From NCBI GenBank assembly GCA_963682175.1, contig OY821789.1, positions 1,054,001 through 1,118,000 of the forward strand: a stretch of 64,000 nt of DNA. The letters are read 5' to 3'. Below, in pieces: positions 47,377 to 59,500 of this stretch; position 1 is the first letter of the stretch, and each line of letters starts with the position of its first letter. The position numbers were made by a program, and so were the translations under genes. This DNA comes from Triglochin maritima. Lineage: Eukaryota > Streptophyta > Magnoliopsida > Alismatales > Juncaginaceae. Below the pieces are notes generated by a model. The model was given only the letters and a program-made list of their open reading frames with translations, was not told the origin of the DNA and did not search any database.

Positions 47377-48441
47377 CTCCAACGCAAGACAGGAATCGAA
47401 CCCAACAGAACAGAACAGAACAGAACAAGACTGCTGGAACGAGTTTGTGTCTATTTGAAGCCAAAGTTCTTATTGACTTTGTCTTCTTTTACGAATTATT
47501 TGTGTACCGAAATAAAAAAAGAATAATTATAGATAAGTGTGTTATCGACTTATCCTGTTCCTGTGCCTGTGGTTCCTGATCCCAAAAGAGGGAGAGAATT
47601 ATTAGTCATTGTTTTCGTATTTTATTTGGTTCCAAATTTCTGATTTCTATTTCCTATAAAGTTCCGTCAAAATAAAAGAGTTTTCGCTTGGGTTCACGGT
47701 GATAAGTCTGATAACAACTTTAGTGGTAGAAGAATTACGTTTTTCCGAATATATTTTTCATACCAATTTATCAAAGTTATTGTCAACAGAATCGATTAGA
47801 TATTTTAATTTCTTTTTCTTTTTCGAATTCAACTAATTTATGATAGCACGTACGATTGCAAAAAACTTTAGCTTAAGTTGCCGAGTAAACGGCCACAACA
47901 ACTTTAAAAATTCACACTTGTTCCTATTTTAAGAATATTATTATGAAATTATTAATACAATGGATAATTTATCTTAAACATCTTTCACGTCAGACGTTTC
48001 ATTTTCTTAATGAACTACTCGTGTTATAACTTATGACATCCCTATAATTCACGTTCTTATTTAAATCTTTATTGATATGGAAGATGAATGTTATTGTAAC
48101 TACATCTTTATGTCTAAAAATAGAGATGTTTGCTTGTAATATAGACAGAGAAAATCATACAAAAAATATTATAATGATTTATCTCCCAGGCACCGTCGTC
48201 ATGTCTCGCTTGCTCCTGCTTGAGATTTGTCACCATTATTTCACACCAAATAAATATTGATTCCCATGGTAATGAATCATCTAACCAATTAAATAATCAT
48301 CAACTCACCGAGAATAATCTTGGGTTAAAGACTAAGGGTCCAATGGGCCGACGTAGTCTTATCAAACGCTGGGCTCATTGTTTTGGGTGAAAGGCCCTGC
48401 TGTTTGCCGCTCGAGACCTACTAAAATGAACTCACACCTAC
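47377..48441 (-). promoter_or_regulatory. Upstream region of the MDH gene
   Basis: The leader next to the start has a (CAGAA)n-like GAACAGAACAGAACAGAAC run (about 47406-47428). No clear TATA box assigned. Further upstream is AT-rich with a GGGCCGACG block near 48345. No separate gene seen. Confidence 0.35.
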
Positions 48442-48447
48442 TCTAAG

Positions 48448-49377
48448 GCCCTATTTGGATATGCAATTGTCCGGTTCCAAATTATCCCACATTCCATTGT
48501 TGGTGTGTTCAAACACCGTAGGATTCTGCAGAATTTGGATTGCCATGGGAATCCAGATTCCCATTTTTGAATTTTCTAAGATCTCATACTTGCGTGGAAA
48601 AGTTGGTAGGACGAGATTCACAACTTCCGCACAAATTTCAAGATTTTTCCTTATGTAATTGGCTTCAGCTGTTGACGATATTACACGAAATGTCATTTGA
48701 TGTTTTACCATTCTACCCCGATCAAATGTGGAAATCTCAACCCATATTCCTGTAATAATTTTAAAATTAATCTATATCCTCTACCACTTTTCCCTTCCTC
48801 CCCGACGGACTCTTCTACTATTCTCATTCCGTTGTTGCTGCCTCAATCAATCCAGTGCCAAGTTCACAACCGAAGTCGTAGTGGAAGACTGTCGGAACGT
48901 CGACTAGGTTGAGGTATGTCATTCCATACTAGTTGTCTGGACTAACGTTGATTTCATTTTAGGATTTAACACTATTATGCCATTTTTTCTTCTTCACATG
49001 TCCAATTTGGTTACATACCTAGATTTTAGTTGATCTTACATTTTCTGCATGGGTCTATAAGTTTGATCTTAATTCCTTGTGCAAACCCAACAAGACTAGT
49101 ACTCAAATCCCAACCTGAAAACAATGATTGTTCCCTGGAAATTCAATGGTCATGCTGACAAATATACATAAGAGTTGGTGCCTCTCGAATTGCACAAAGA
49201 AATCGTATTTGAGGGTAACTGAGAGAATGTCGATTGTTTTGTGATTACGGCGTTGAGACAAGACAAGAAGAGATTAATTGAAACAGAACGACACAAGTAT
49301 TCAAGTTTGGTCAGAATCCAAGAAGAAACTAGATTTTTGAAAATCTGGATTCACATATATGCGAATCCAAACAAGGT
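48448..49377. mobile_element. Non-autonomous TIR element, possibly hAT-like
   Basis: Left end GCCCTATTTGGATATGCA mirrors right end TGCGAATCCAAACAAGG. Both are flanked by TCTAAG (48442-48447, 49378-49383). Internal inverted segments GGAATCCAGATTCCCATTTTTG and CTAGATTTTTGAAAATCTGGATT support a fold-back interior. The 6 bp flank is shorter than the 8 bp expected for hAT, so superfamily is uncertain. No transposase. Confidence 0.6.
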
Positions 49378-49422
49378 CTAAGACTCAAAGTTTCTCTTTT
49401 TAGAGAAAAGAGAGTAGACATT

Positions 49423-52400
49423 TGTAATAACCTTAATCTAAAACACCCTAATTAACCTAAACTAAACCTAATTAACCTTAATTAAGCTTGAATAGTAAAG
49501 CATGAGGTAGAAGAATTGGATAAGATTTGGATTTTGCTATAAATAGAGATGTTAGGTTAAGAAAAACGTTTTTCTCATTGCTTGAGTTTATCAGAGAGTT
49601 AGAGAGGCGAATTTGGAGAAGAAGAAGAAGAAAAGAAGGAGAAGGAAAGGAAGTGAAGGAGAAGAGTTGGGCTAGGCTTGCCAAAGCTTGGGAGGCTTCC
49701 ACAAACGTCAATAAGGTATGCCAAATCTTCATTATAACTCACATAAGCTTTGTGAGTGTTGGGGGTCGACGTTGGTGTCGAATTCCCCGTCGGATTGCAA
49801 CCTATTCAGAGGTTGAAGACGACGATCGGTCGACCGGTGCATGTTGGCAGTTGACCGATGCTATTATTATATTGATTTGCACCCGCAAACGGCCGAACGA
49901 TGTCTGAGGACGGTCGACCGTTATGCCAGATTTGTGCGGGAAAAAGGGTTGATGTTGTTATCGGTCGAACGAGTCCACTTAGCCGGTCGACCGAAACAAT
50001 CAGAATAGGTCGGTTGAGGATTTTGACTTATTAAACGGTCGAACATCCTTAACCTGGTTCGACCGATCTATTCGATGCTAAGTCGGTTGGGAGCTTTGAC
50101 CATCAAAACGGTCGACCGCTCTTTAACTTTCGGTCGACCGACGGAGCATTTTAATTAAGCAGTAGAGTGCCTGTGATGTTTCGGTCGAACTGTATCTCAG
50201 TTCCGGTCGACTGAATATTACTTAGGCAAAATGCTGAAATCTCTGTTATCGGTTGAACGGCCCCTTGGTTCGACCGGTCGGATATATAAATATTATAAAT
50301 ATTGTATAGCGTAGACCATCCAAACGGTCGACCGCTATATGACTTTTGTTCGACCGATGGGTCGGTAATTCGGTTGGCGTGGTTCGACCGATACACTTGT
50401 TTGTACAGTACAGAGTACTGTGCGGAGGACCGATCGACCGGTGTGCTTGTAGCGGTCGACCGATCTGCCGCAGGTTGGTGGATTTATCCACACGCGAGCC
50501 GTCGAGTATAGGTCGACTACCGGCTCTGAGGCGACGGTCGATTACCGGCCTTGAGAGCGACGGATTTCACCTTCGACGAGGGCGTATTATTGTTGGCCTC
50601 TCATATCGAGCGGGGTGTGAGAGATGAGTGCCGTAAACCTTGGGCTGTTTGCTGGGGTTTGTCGGTAGGCCGAGGATGTTCCGGCAGGGTGCGCGTCTAA
50701 CTGCTCTTGGGGGAGCAGCGGCTGTCGTCTGGCCCGAGTTGTGCATTCGGTGGGCTGACTCGCTCCTGGGGTGGCGGCGTAGTGTCAGGGTTCCTTTCTG
50801 CGGCTTTTAGGGAGAAGTGGTGCTGACTGACCCTTGTGAGGCAGCGGTGGACTGACTTGACCCTCGTGGTGGCAGGAGTGATTCAGTACCGCGGAGGCGG
50901 AGATGGGTATTATTGTGGACCCGAAGCGGATGATCATGTGCATTGCATTGTCTTTAATTCCATTTTGTATTTTAGGAGGTTTGGTATACGGGATTCCTTC
51001 AGGGGACTCGGGCATGTTTCAATTGTTTGCATTTCAGGTAGCGAGCAACATTAGAGTCGAGGTGGTGACCGAGGAGGGTGCCCCCGGGATCTGATCCTGT
51101 CTTCTTTTGTATCTTTTGTTGAGGTAGTGATTACATGTATATGTTGGCTTTTTAGCCTTAATCTTTATTTAGTTTTGATGATTAAGTAATCTAATCTTAA
51201 TCTATATTTAATCAATCAACCTAGACAATCAAAGTAAGCAAACATGAATACATGCATTGCATATATATTCGTGTACTTGCGATATTCTTAATAGGTTGAT
51301 GAAGAATCAAGCTAAGGAGTTTGGGGACAAGAAGATAAAGACTCAAGACATGTAATCAAGCTTTGGACCAATATGTAATGTAATATAATTTGAGTCCTAA
51401 GGATTAATGTAAACTTGAGCACATTAGGATTCTGTCCCGTATCCCCACGGTTAACCGACCCCTTCTCGGTAAACTGAATCTTGTAGAGTTCGGTCCACCG
51501 AACACCTTGCGGTCAACCGTGTAGAATCCTTTAGGTGTTCCCTGGAATAACCTCCTCGGTATACCGAACCGCCTTCGGTAGACCGAATTAGCCTGGACCG
51601 GTTTTGGACTTTGCTCCAACGGTCGTATTTATATCTTGACCTAAAGCCAAATTGACTTATCCATATTCGGTACACCGAACTTCATTCGGTCAACCGAATC
51701 ATATTGCTTTAGGAGACCAACGACTATTTAACTTGACTGTTATTGGTAAACCAATCTCCCACGCTTTGTCAGCGCAATTCCCGCGCTACTTCGGTATACC
51801 GAAGTATACACGGTCAACCGAACTTAGCATAAACAGAACCCTACCAATCTTACTGTCCAGTTTGGAACAGTTCACCGAATAGGTTTCGGTAAACCGAATT
51901 ATATTAGGGTTGCTAGTTAGAGAGCTACTGGAGTTGAGTGAGCGGTTAACCGAATAAGATTCGGTAAACCGAAATGACCATCGTCGGTAATCCGTTGGGT
52001 TAACGGTCTACCGAGGAGCGTGAAAATTCTGCCCGAACTTTTGTCACATCATCACATTTCATGGGTCAACTTTCTCACCCACTCCCCAACGACTCTAAGA
52101 GCTTTGAAGCCTATATAAGGACCTCATTAGAAGCACAACACAAGCACTACACTCTCCAAACATCAAGTATCCTTGTGTTATCTTTCCTAAACCTTCAAAG
52201 CTCAAATCCTATACACTCAAGCCAAAACTTCACCACTTGTATTCCTAGATCCATATCATAATCCAAGTGCGCTCAAAGTTAGAGTGTCATTAGCAAGAGT
52301 TGTGATTCCATTCTTTCATCCAAATCACAAGAGTTGTAATAGTTTCAAGGAAGCTCCCTCTCGGGTTGTGAGAGGAGACACGGGCGAGGCGAGGTTGTTC

Positions 52401-52858
52401 GCGAGGCTCGGGTTTGTAAAGGCGTTGATCTCGGCCCGGTAACGGAGATCGGATAGTGGAAACCACAAGCGAGGCTCGAGGGACGAGCGGGGCTTGTGAG
52501 TGAGGACTAGGACCCGGGGAGGGTGCCGAACCTCGTTAAATCGGGCGTCGACTTCAACGTTGGTTTGCAAGTTCTCTATCTCTTAGAATAACCCTTGCAT
52601 GATTAGTTGTTAGTTCGTAATTAGTTTTTAATTCCGCATCTTGTTTAATTACGATCACTAGAGGGCCCCTTAAGATCCCCACAGTATATTCCTTTCTGTT
52701 GTAATCACAGTTGACTCATATGTATATTTTGACTTCCACGTGGATCTATATCTTTTTATATTATATATGTTGGTTTGGTTTCTCGTGACGTGCCCTGTGT
52801 TAACCATTGACGGTCTTTATTATTGTTTAAATTTTCTGCTGTTTTCGGGGACGTTACA
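49423..52858 (+). mobile_element. Solo LTR, family A, with a nested family D LTR
   Basis: Runs from TGTAATAACC to GGGGACGTTACA with a perfect TSD ACATT (49418-49422, 52859-52863). Without the nested insert (51142-52683 plus 5 bp) it is ~1.89 kb, like its sisters at 5890-8175 and 8716-10487. At least seven exact CGGTCGACCG dyads lie in 49827-50462, with many variants. Splice-like sites AATAAG|GTATGCC (49716) and GCATTTCAG (51037) match those of the other copies. Confidence 0.88.
51142..52683 (+). mobile_element. Solo LTR, family D, nested inside the family A LTR
   Basis: A 1542 bp unit, TGTTGGCTTTTTAGCC to GATCCCCACA, with a perfect TSD GTATA (51137-51141, 52684-52688). Removing it restores the GTGATTACATGTA...TGTAATCACAG block seen intact in the fragment at 4650-4700. 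It carries about 15 dyads of the form CGGTNNACCG (CGGTATACCG, CGGTTAACCG, CGGTAAACCG, CGGTCAACCG) between 51450 and 52015. Confidence 0.9.
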
Positions 52859-52863
52859 ACATT

Positions 52864-53340
52864 CGTCGAGAAAGAAATGTCGACTGTTGGTCAGTAGAGA
52901 TAGGTGTATCCAACGTAGATCGAAACATTGGCACTCCTAAAGAACCACCAACTTCCTGAGCTCAGGAGCTCTAGGATCCAATATACGACAACATAAATTA
53001 TTACTACGACCACGACGACAACGATGAATCCGACGACCAGTATAAGCCCAGAAAGAGGAGGAACAAAGTTGTTAAAAATAAGAAAAAATGCTGAACACGG
53101 TTGACACACAAGTTATCAATGAGAAAAATGTATTATATTACATTTCGAAACATAAGAATACAGTGAATATTGTGTTGTCTTAAAGTTGAAAAGGTCAATG
53201 GAGTCACTCAAGCGTAGTTGAAATAGATAATAACCCAAAAAATAACGAAGTAAAGAACACCTGACTGAGTGAAGAAAGGAGTTGAGAAAAAACAATAAAG
53301 CAAAGCAAAGCAAAGCAGATTCTGTGAGAGGCCATCGACA
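52864..53340 (+). promoter_or_regulatory. Short upstream region of L-GalDH
   Basis: Only ~480 bp separate the solo LTR from the start codon. The end has an AAAGCAAAGCAAAGCAAAGC run about 40 bp before the ATG. No unambiguous TATA box. The LTR may supply part of the upstream sequence. Confidence 0.4.
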
Positions 53341-55786
53341 ATGGCGAAGCAGCTGGAGAAGAGACCTCTGGGAAACACAGGACTTATGGTTAGCTCTCTC
53401 GGCTTCGGCGCCTCTCCTCTCGGCAAAGTCTTCGGTCCCGTCTCCGACGAGGAAGCCATCGCCGCCGTCCGCCGCGCCTTCGATCTCGGCATCAACTTCT
53501 TCGACACCTCCCCGTCCGCCCTCTCACCCAAACAAACCCTAATCCCCATTCCGATCTCCATAACTTAGAACATTTTTTTCAGGTACTACGGTGGGACCGT
53601 GTCAGAGACTGTGCTCGGGAAGTGCCTCCGCGCTCTCGCCGTGCCACGTGGTGACTTCGTCGTCTCCACCAAGTGCGGCCGGTACGCCGACGGTTTCGAT
53701 TTTAGCGCCGAGAGGGTCACGAGGAGCGTCGATGAGAGTCTCGCCCGGTTGGGGCTTGATTACGTCGATATCATCCAGTGCCACGACATCGAGTTCGGAT
53801 CTCTCGATCAGGTTCCGGATCTCGGCTTTTACTTCAGATTTTGCGCTTGGTGTTAACTTGTTTGGTGACATGCATGACCCGGATCAGAATTCTGGTGTTT
53901 GCGTGATTCGATTGCGTAACACCATTTGTGAATTCTATACAAATTAAAAGTTACGAGATTTGGATAAGCGTAACACCACTTGTGAATTCTATACAAATTA
54001 AAAGTTACGAGATTTGGATAAGCGTAACACCACTTGTGAATTCTATACAAATTAAAATTACTTGGATAAATATGTCGTTCGAGGTGATAGCAACTGAGAA
54101 ATTCATATTGATTGATGATGTCCCTTTTCTCCTTAAGTGTGTGGGCGTAAATTGAAGATTTAGACGTTAATGCGTTGATATGCAAATCGGTATCATGCAT
54201 GTTAGTCTGCTCATCAATTTGCAGTTGGGATACTTAGATTCAGATACATCTGAAATTTTAAAGTCTACCCTTCAATTCCTCACTGATAAGTAATAACCAT
54301 CGAAACTGTAATTTTGAAGAACACAAAAGTAAAACTACCACGTCCAAAACATACCAGAAGGATTTCAATCTTTCTTTACTTTTTCATGGCAATGTAATGA
54401 CAGCACTTCTCATACACAGTTATCAACTCTTCAACTCTTGCTGACTACCAAGACCACTAACTGATTACGAGTAAGACAACAAACTAATTCAGGATTCTAA
54501 CTAGTTTCCAACTTATTACTATGAATTATAACTTCTTTTGGTCCGATCTGGTTTCGAGCAGATCGTGGAGGAGACAATTCCTGCATTGTTGAAGCTGAAG
54601 GAGAAAGGGAAGGTGAAGTTTGTGGGTATCACAGGGCTTCCACTGGAGATATTCAGTTATGTGCTCGATCGCTTGCCACCAGGCTCGGTTGATGTTGTGC
54701 TGTCGTATTGCCATTACAGCATCAATGACACATCACTGTTGGAGTTGATCCCTTATCTGAAGACCAAAGGCGTTGGAGTGATCAACGCCTCTCCACTTTC
54801 AATGGGTTTGCTAACTGACATGGGTCCTCCAATGTGGCATCCAGCATCGCATGAACTTAAGGTACCTTTTCCCATTTCTTGTGTTCAATAGCATGTTCAC
54901 TGTAATTTATGGGCACGCCTTAAGAATGTATTACAATGATGTGGAAATTGTACCCAGGTTACCTGGGATAGTGTGATCCTGGCTAATGCAATTTCTGTTT
55001 GTTGTGTTTTGCATGCTTCATGGGAACAGACTAGAATTAACTGAACATGTCATTCAATCAATAAGTAAAGGAGTCTGTTCTATCAGTTTTGCTTCTTTTT
55101 CATATATTTCCCCCCACTATTGAATCCTTCTGTAGATTTAATCACTTGGCCACATGAGTTACCCAGAACAATATTTCTAAATCAACATGAAATCACAAAT
55201 GTAGAAAATGATATAAAAATCAAACTTAGATGAGTAACTTATGTCGTATCAAGTATTTGTGTGAATTTGAGTTCTGGAGTTGTATATGGAATTTCCAGTA
55301 GTGTTCTTTCTTCTCTTGCTTTATGTTTAATAATTATTTGGGTTTGTAAGAGTTTCTTTCACAATTCATGTGAATTTGCTGTTATGAGTTTTGGATGTGA
55401 TTGTTTGTTGCTCAGGGGGCATGCAAAATGGCAGCAGCTCACTGTAAAGGAAAGGGGAAGAGCATCACTAAGTTGGCTGTTCAGTACAGCTTGGCTAATA
55501 AAGAAATAGGAATTGTACTAGTCGGCATGAACTCTGTTGAACAGGTTTGTTATATGGCTTGATGATTTCTCTCCACGGCTGATCATCAGATGGATGGTTC
55601 GTTTCCTATACTGACTTGTTTTACTTAATATGATAAAACTCTATTGTTGCCTGCAAGGTTGAGGAAAACGTAGCTGCTGCTTTGGAACTAGCAAATGGAA
55701 TTGATGAAGATCTCCTACATGAGGTTGTAGCTATTCTGAAACCTGCTCAGAACCAGACCTGGCCCAGTGGTGTTCAACATAAGTAA
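53341..55786 (+). CDS. L-GalDH: L-galactose dehydrogenase (aldo-keto reductase)
   Basis: Cytosolic enzyme of the Smirnoff-Wheeler ascorbate pathway, oxidising L-galactose to L-galactono-1,4-lactone with NAD+. Five exons: 53341-53513, 53583-53811, 54562-54861, 55416-55544, 55658-55786; all joins are in phase with GT-AG introns. Product 319 aa, the same length as the Arabidopsis enzyme. It starts MAKQLEKRPLGNTGLMVSSL. The AKR catalytic tetrad is visible: D55 and Y60 in FFDTSPYYGG (across the exon 1/2 join), K88 in VVSTKCGRY, H125 in DIIQCHDIEFG. The C-terminus has the family stretch LAVQYSLANKEIGIVLVGMN and ends NQTWPSGVQHK. Exons 1-2 are much richer in G+C than exons 3-5. Intron 2 holds a 54 bp tandem repeat. 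Convergent with the kinesin gene. Confidence 0.95.
53914..54062 (+). repeat. 54 bp tandem repeat (2.8 copies) in L-GalDH intron 2
   Basis: GCGTAACACCAYTTGTGAAT recurs at 53914, 53968 and 54022. Units are nearly identical; the third lacks its end. Confidence 0.95.
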
Positions 55787-56541
55787 TCGCCTGATTCTGA
55801 TTTTACAATAGTTCGTCAAATAAGGAGTCTTTGTTGTGGATTCCATTATTATTTCGTATAACAATGTATAAAACCTGCACTTTGAGGAGCAGCCTGACTG
55901 ACTGTTATGTTGGATTTTCCACATACATGGGTTGTAATCATTCATTTTGATAATATGATGTTTTTCAGTTCATTTTTCGGATGTCTTGTTTACACCAAAA
56001 AAATATTTCGATGTTGAAGATTTGATCATGTTTCATATAGAGAAAAATATCACTTGGGTTAGGGAAGAAAAACCAGCGAGCATCAATCTGTCCTGCCGCA
56101 TGATTCAGTGTCCACTCTGTCCTGCCGCATCAATCTCTACGAAACGTTGAAGAGTTGACACCTTTTAGATTAAAAAAGCAAAAAAGCTCATTATGTAGTT
56201 AGCAATCAAACAGTCAATCTGCTTTCTAATTCCTGCTGGTACCGTGGAAATCATAGTAGCTTTACGAATGTACATTTGTTCACCAGCATCTGCCCCATCT
56301 TCGATTTTAGGAAGAATTTACAACTGAGCTAATGGACTAAAGCAGTTCTGCTACAAAGAACAAATGCTGCGCAAACAAATTGGAAATATGTACAAGAGAG
56401 GGCAGCAGCAATTATTATTATTTGGCACTATAGAGAGAACCTGATAGGCCCTGATACCACTACAAACAAAAATGGCAGTAGAAACCCAAGGACGATGTAA
56501 AAAGCCGTCCCATGGTAGCCTCGTCTGACTCATAGCTTTCA
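55787..56541. other. Convergent intergenic region between L-GalDH and kinesin
   Basis: 3' UTRs of both genes are expected here. A short direct repeat CTGTCCTGCCGCAT lies at about 56090 and 56120. No gene seen. Confidence 0.5.
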
Positions 56542-59500
56542 TTATAATGTTGGATACCTGGGAATATTTGGGGCAATTTGATGGGGATGAGGAGCATTGA
56601 AGTAGCGAATATCACGATTGGAAGAGAAGTTCCTCAACATAAGCGGATATGTACCACCATGCTCTGTAATATTTTTGGAGCAATGACTTCCACCAACAAC
56701 CGAAGGAGCTTCGCGCATTTGCGGACTACAGCCATGGCCTGAAGCTTCCTTCACACATAAAACATTTTCCGCATCAAAACAATGCAATGTTAGGAGGATA
56801 TCTTCATCAAATATGTTTCTCATAAAAGACAGGTAGAAGCCAGATGTGGAGTGACCAATCTGTATGCTCCATTCTAGCACTATATATATGTTGATCCAAA
56901 ACGAAAACATATACTAGTCTACATAATGTCCACGACAAGCTGGATAAAATTTGACTAAAATAATCAGTATTACCTGTAACCGTTGACTGAAATCACCAGC
57001 GTAATGTGCGTAGCTATTGTAAATCCAAGGGTTCGAGAGAGTTCTTTTTCCCGAGAAAAAACTAGAAGCATCTTGGTCAAAACTTTCAGGTATACAAGGG
57101 TGGCAATGTACACAATTTGGAGAAGACCATCTTGTTTTGCTTCCCTGATATGGTGACGAAACATGGTTTTCAGAAAAGGAATAAAAGCTGTGGTGCTCTT
57201 GCCTGCATATGGAATTATGTTCAACCATCAAATAATTGGCTGAAATGGAAGCTTGATGGTCCTGAGGCACAAGAGGAATAGACGTATACGGTGGTCTGTT
57301 GAGAACGAGTTGTGGAGCAGTTGGTGAGCATCTTTCTTGGGGCAATGATGGCAGGAGTTTCATTCCAATCGCAGGAGATGTGGATTCCTCTAGCGTTATC
57401 CCCTCTCTGGCAGCCAGCTCTCCAAGTTGCTTCTCATCCAGTCCCAATCCCAATAGAATTTGCCAGAGGCCTCTCTGAGCTTCTCTCTGGTTGTGTATTA
57501 CCTGATCCCTCATGGCTATCTCAAACTGTAGTTCGGTATTACCCATTCCCTGTGTTTGAGAGGTATCTAGAAAAATTAGGGCACATATATTGAGGATATA
57601 TAAGTATCACCATGGAGTATGGAGGGGGTATGCTCCACATACCAAGAGCCTATATTGGCTGAGAATATTTAAGTATGTTTGGTTGCTATTGTTGCTAACA
57701 GCTTTGTTTATCATATCCTGAAGTTGGTGTCGGTTCTTTTCATTGATCTCAATTTCCTGAAGGAAAAAGTGGTATCTAACCTTATTAGTTAATGTAATAT
57801 ACATGGCCAAGTCATAGGCCTCGATATGAACCATGCTGAAAGAGCACAGATGCTAACCTTATGGTAGCCTGCACCAGCCTCATCATTATCCCTAATGTTA
57901 TCAAGAACTATTTGCCTTCTAGCTGCCAATGCCTTCACGACCACACCATCCTTTTCAATGGCCTACAATTTTCATCATTTATTTATAAATAAGCTACATG
58001 AGGAACATGACTCGAACTAAGATTGCAAGCTCTCAGCAGATTTTTCACCTCTATTGTCCGTAATCCACATCATCCCTTTCTCATTAAAACATACCTGTTG
58101 TTTGGCAATGGCATCATCAAGATGTTGAAGTTCGATGCGGTTTTGAAGATTAGTTTCCTCAAGCTCAAACAAAGCCTTTTGAAGATTTATACGCTCTTGA
58201 ACATTTTCACTAGTTTCACGGCTTAAGATGTTCAACCATGAAAGTTCATCACCAACTGCTTTCTCGTGAGGCTTTGCACTCAATTGAGATTCTTTATCAG
58301 CTAATTCCTTTTTTAAGCGACAAACTTCAACCTGCATGTTCCCGTTTAATATAACTATCTTCTATCTAGTTTAGAAAAGAACACTGGCTAAATGTTTCCA
58401 AAAAATATAATTTTTTTAATCTTACCTGAAGATTTTCGATCAGCATTTGGTAGTCCGCAACATGGTTATCAACTGTTCCAATATTTTTCTGCAACAAATG
58501 AGTTTGTTAAGTTAAATGGTGATGTGTGCTTATAGTGCAGAAACAAGCTTCGACTGGATATCGTAAACACAATTTTTCCATGGTAAGTTCGCATCATGAT
58601 ATATATTTCTAAGCGTTCTAAAGGATTAAACAACATAAATCATATAAGTTTTTTTCAATAAAAAGAGGAAAAACTAACTTATTGCTTACTCGAATATGGG
58701 TCTTGATTTCCTTAGCTCGATCAGCATACTTCAGCGTGTTGATAGTATGGTGATATTGATCATTTGATGGTGATATTGTAGCAATCATGACTGTTCGAGA
58801 GTTTCCACTCAAACCATCCTTTAGAATTCGAGTCAATTTGCTTCAAGAATCAAAATCAAGTAAATGTGAAGATACCCTCATAAATGGTAGGATTGGTAGT
58901 CAATCTGATACCTGTTGCGATAAGGGACATATGCAAGGCCCTTTTTTTGTTGTTTCCCTAGAGCATTTATACAATTCGCTAATGCAAGTAACGATCGATT
59001 GATATTGGCTCCATCCCTAAGTTTTTGACCGATGGTATTTGCCTCAGTTGCTCGTTCACTGCATATTACAAGATTTCTAAGAATTATTAGCTCATTCTGA
59101 CAAAGAACATATAACTATAATACGATATAAAACTAGAACCATAAATGATAATAGTTATCCACCTGCCAGCAAGATCAACAAGTGCAAGTTTTCCACGAAG
59201 AACCTGGCTACGAAATTGTTTCCTCTGTTTCCTTTTAACTGTAATCTCCAGAACAGCATGTGAACTGTTTAAACAATGCAAAATAATCATAAATATTACA
59301 ACTTTGAACTGTAAAAAAGCAGCAAATCGTTAATACAATTTGAAGCCCTAACTGCATACAGATTCAGCAAGTGTAGCGTTCTAGCCGACTAAAAGAAATA
59401 ATTTCCGATAAAGTATCTACTCGGGTTATCATCAGTTTTCAAACAATGAAAAACGGAAACACCAGTTAAAATTATAAGAGAGGACGGTATCAACAAAAAT

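Noticed and set aside
52891..53109. Minus-strand frame with a hydrophobic VVVVVVVIIYVVV stretch as a membrane protein
   Set aside because: The hydrophobic run comes from a low-complexity ACGACGACAACGA tract; no start context or homology features.
56542..56738. Alternative last-exon acceptor GAAGCTTCAG in the kinesin gene
   Set aside because: It would leave 197 nt and break the reading frame; the acceptor giving 56542-56748 keeps phase.
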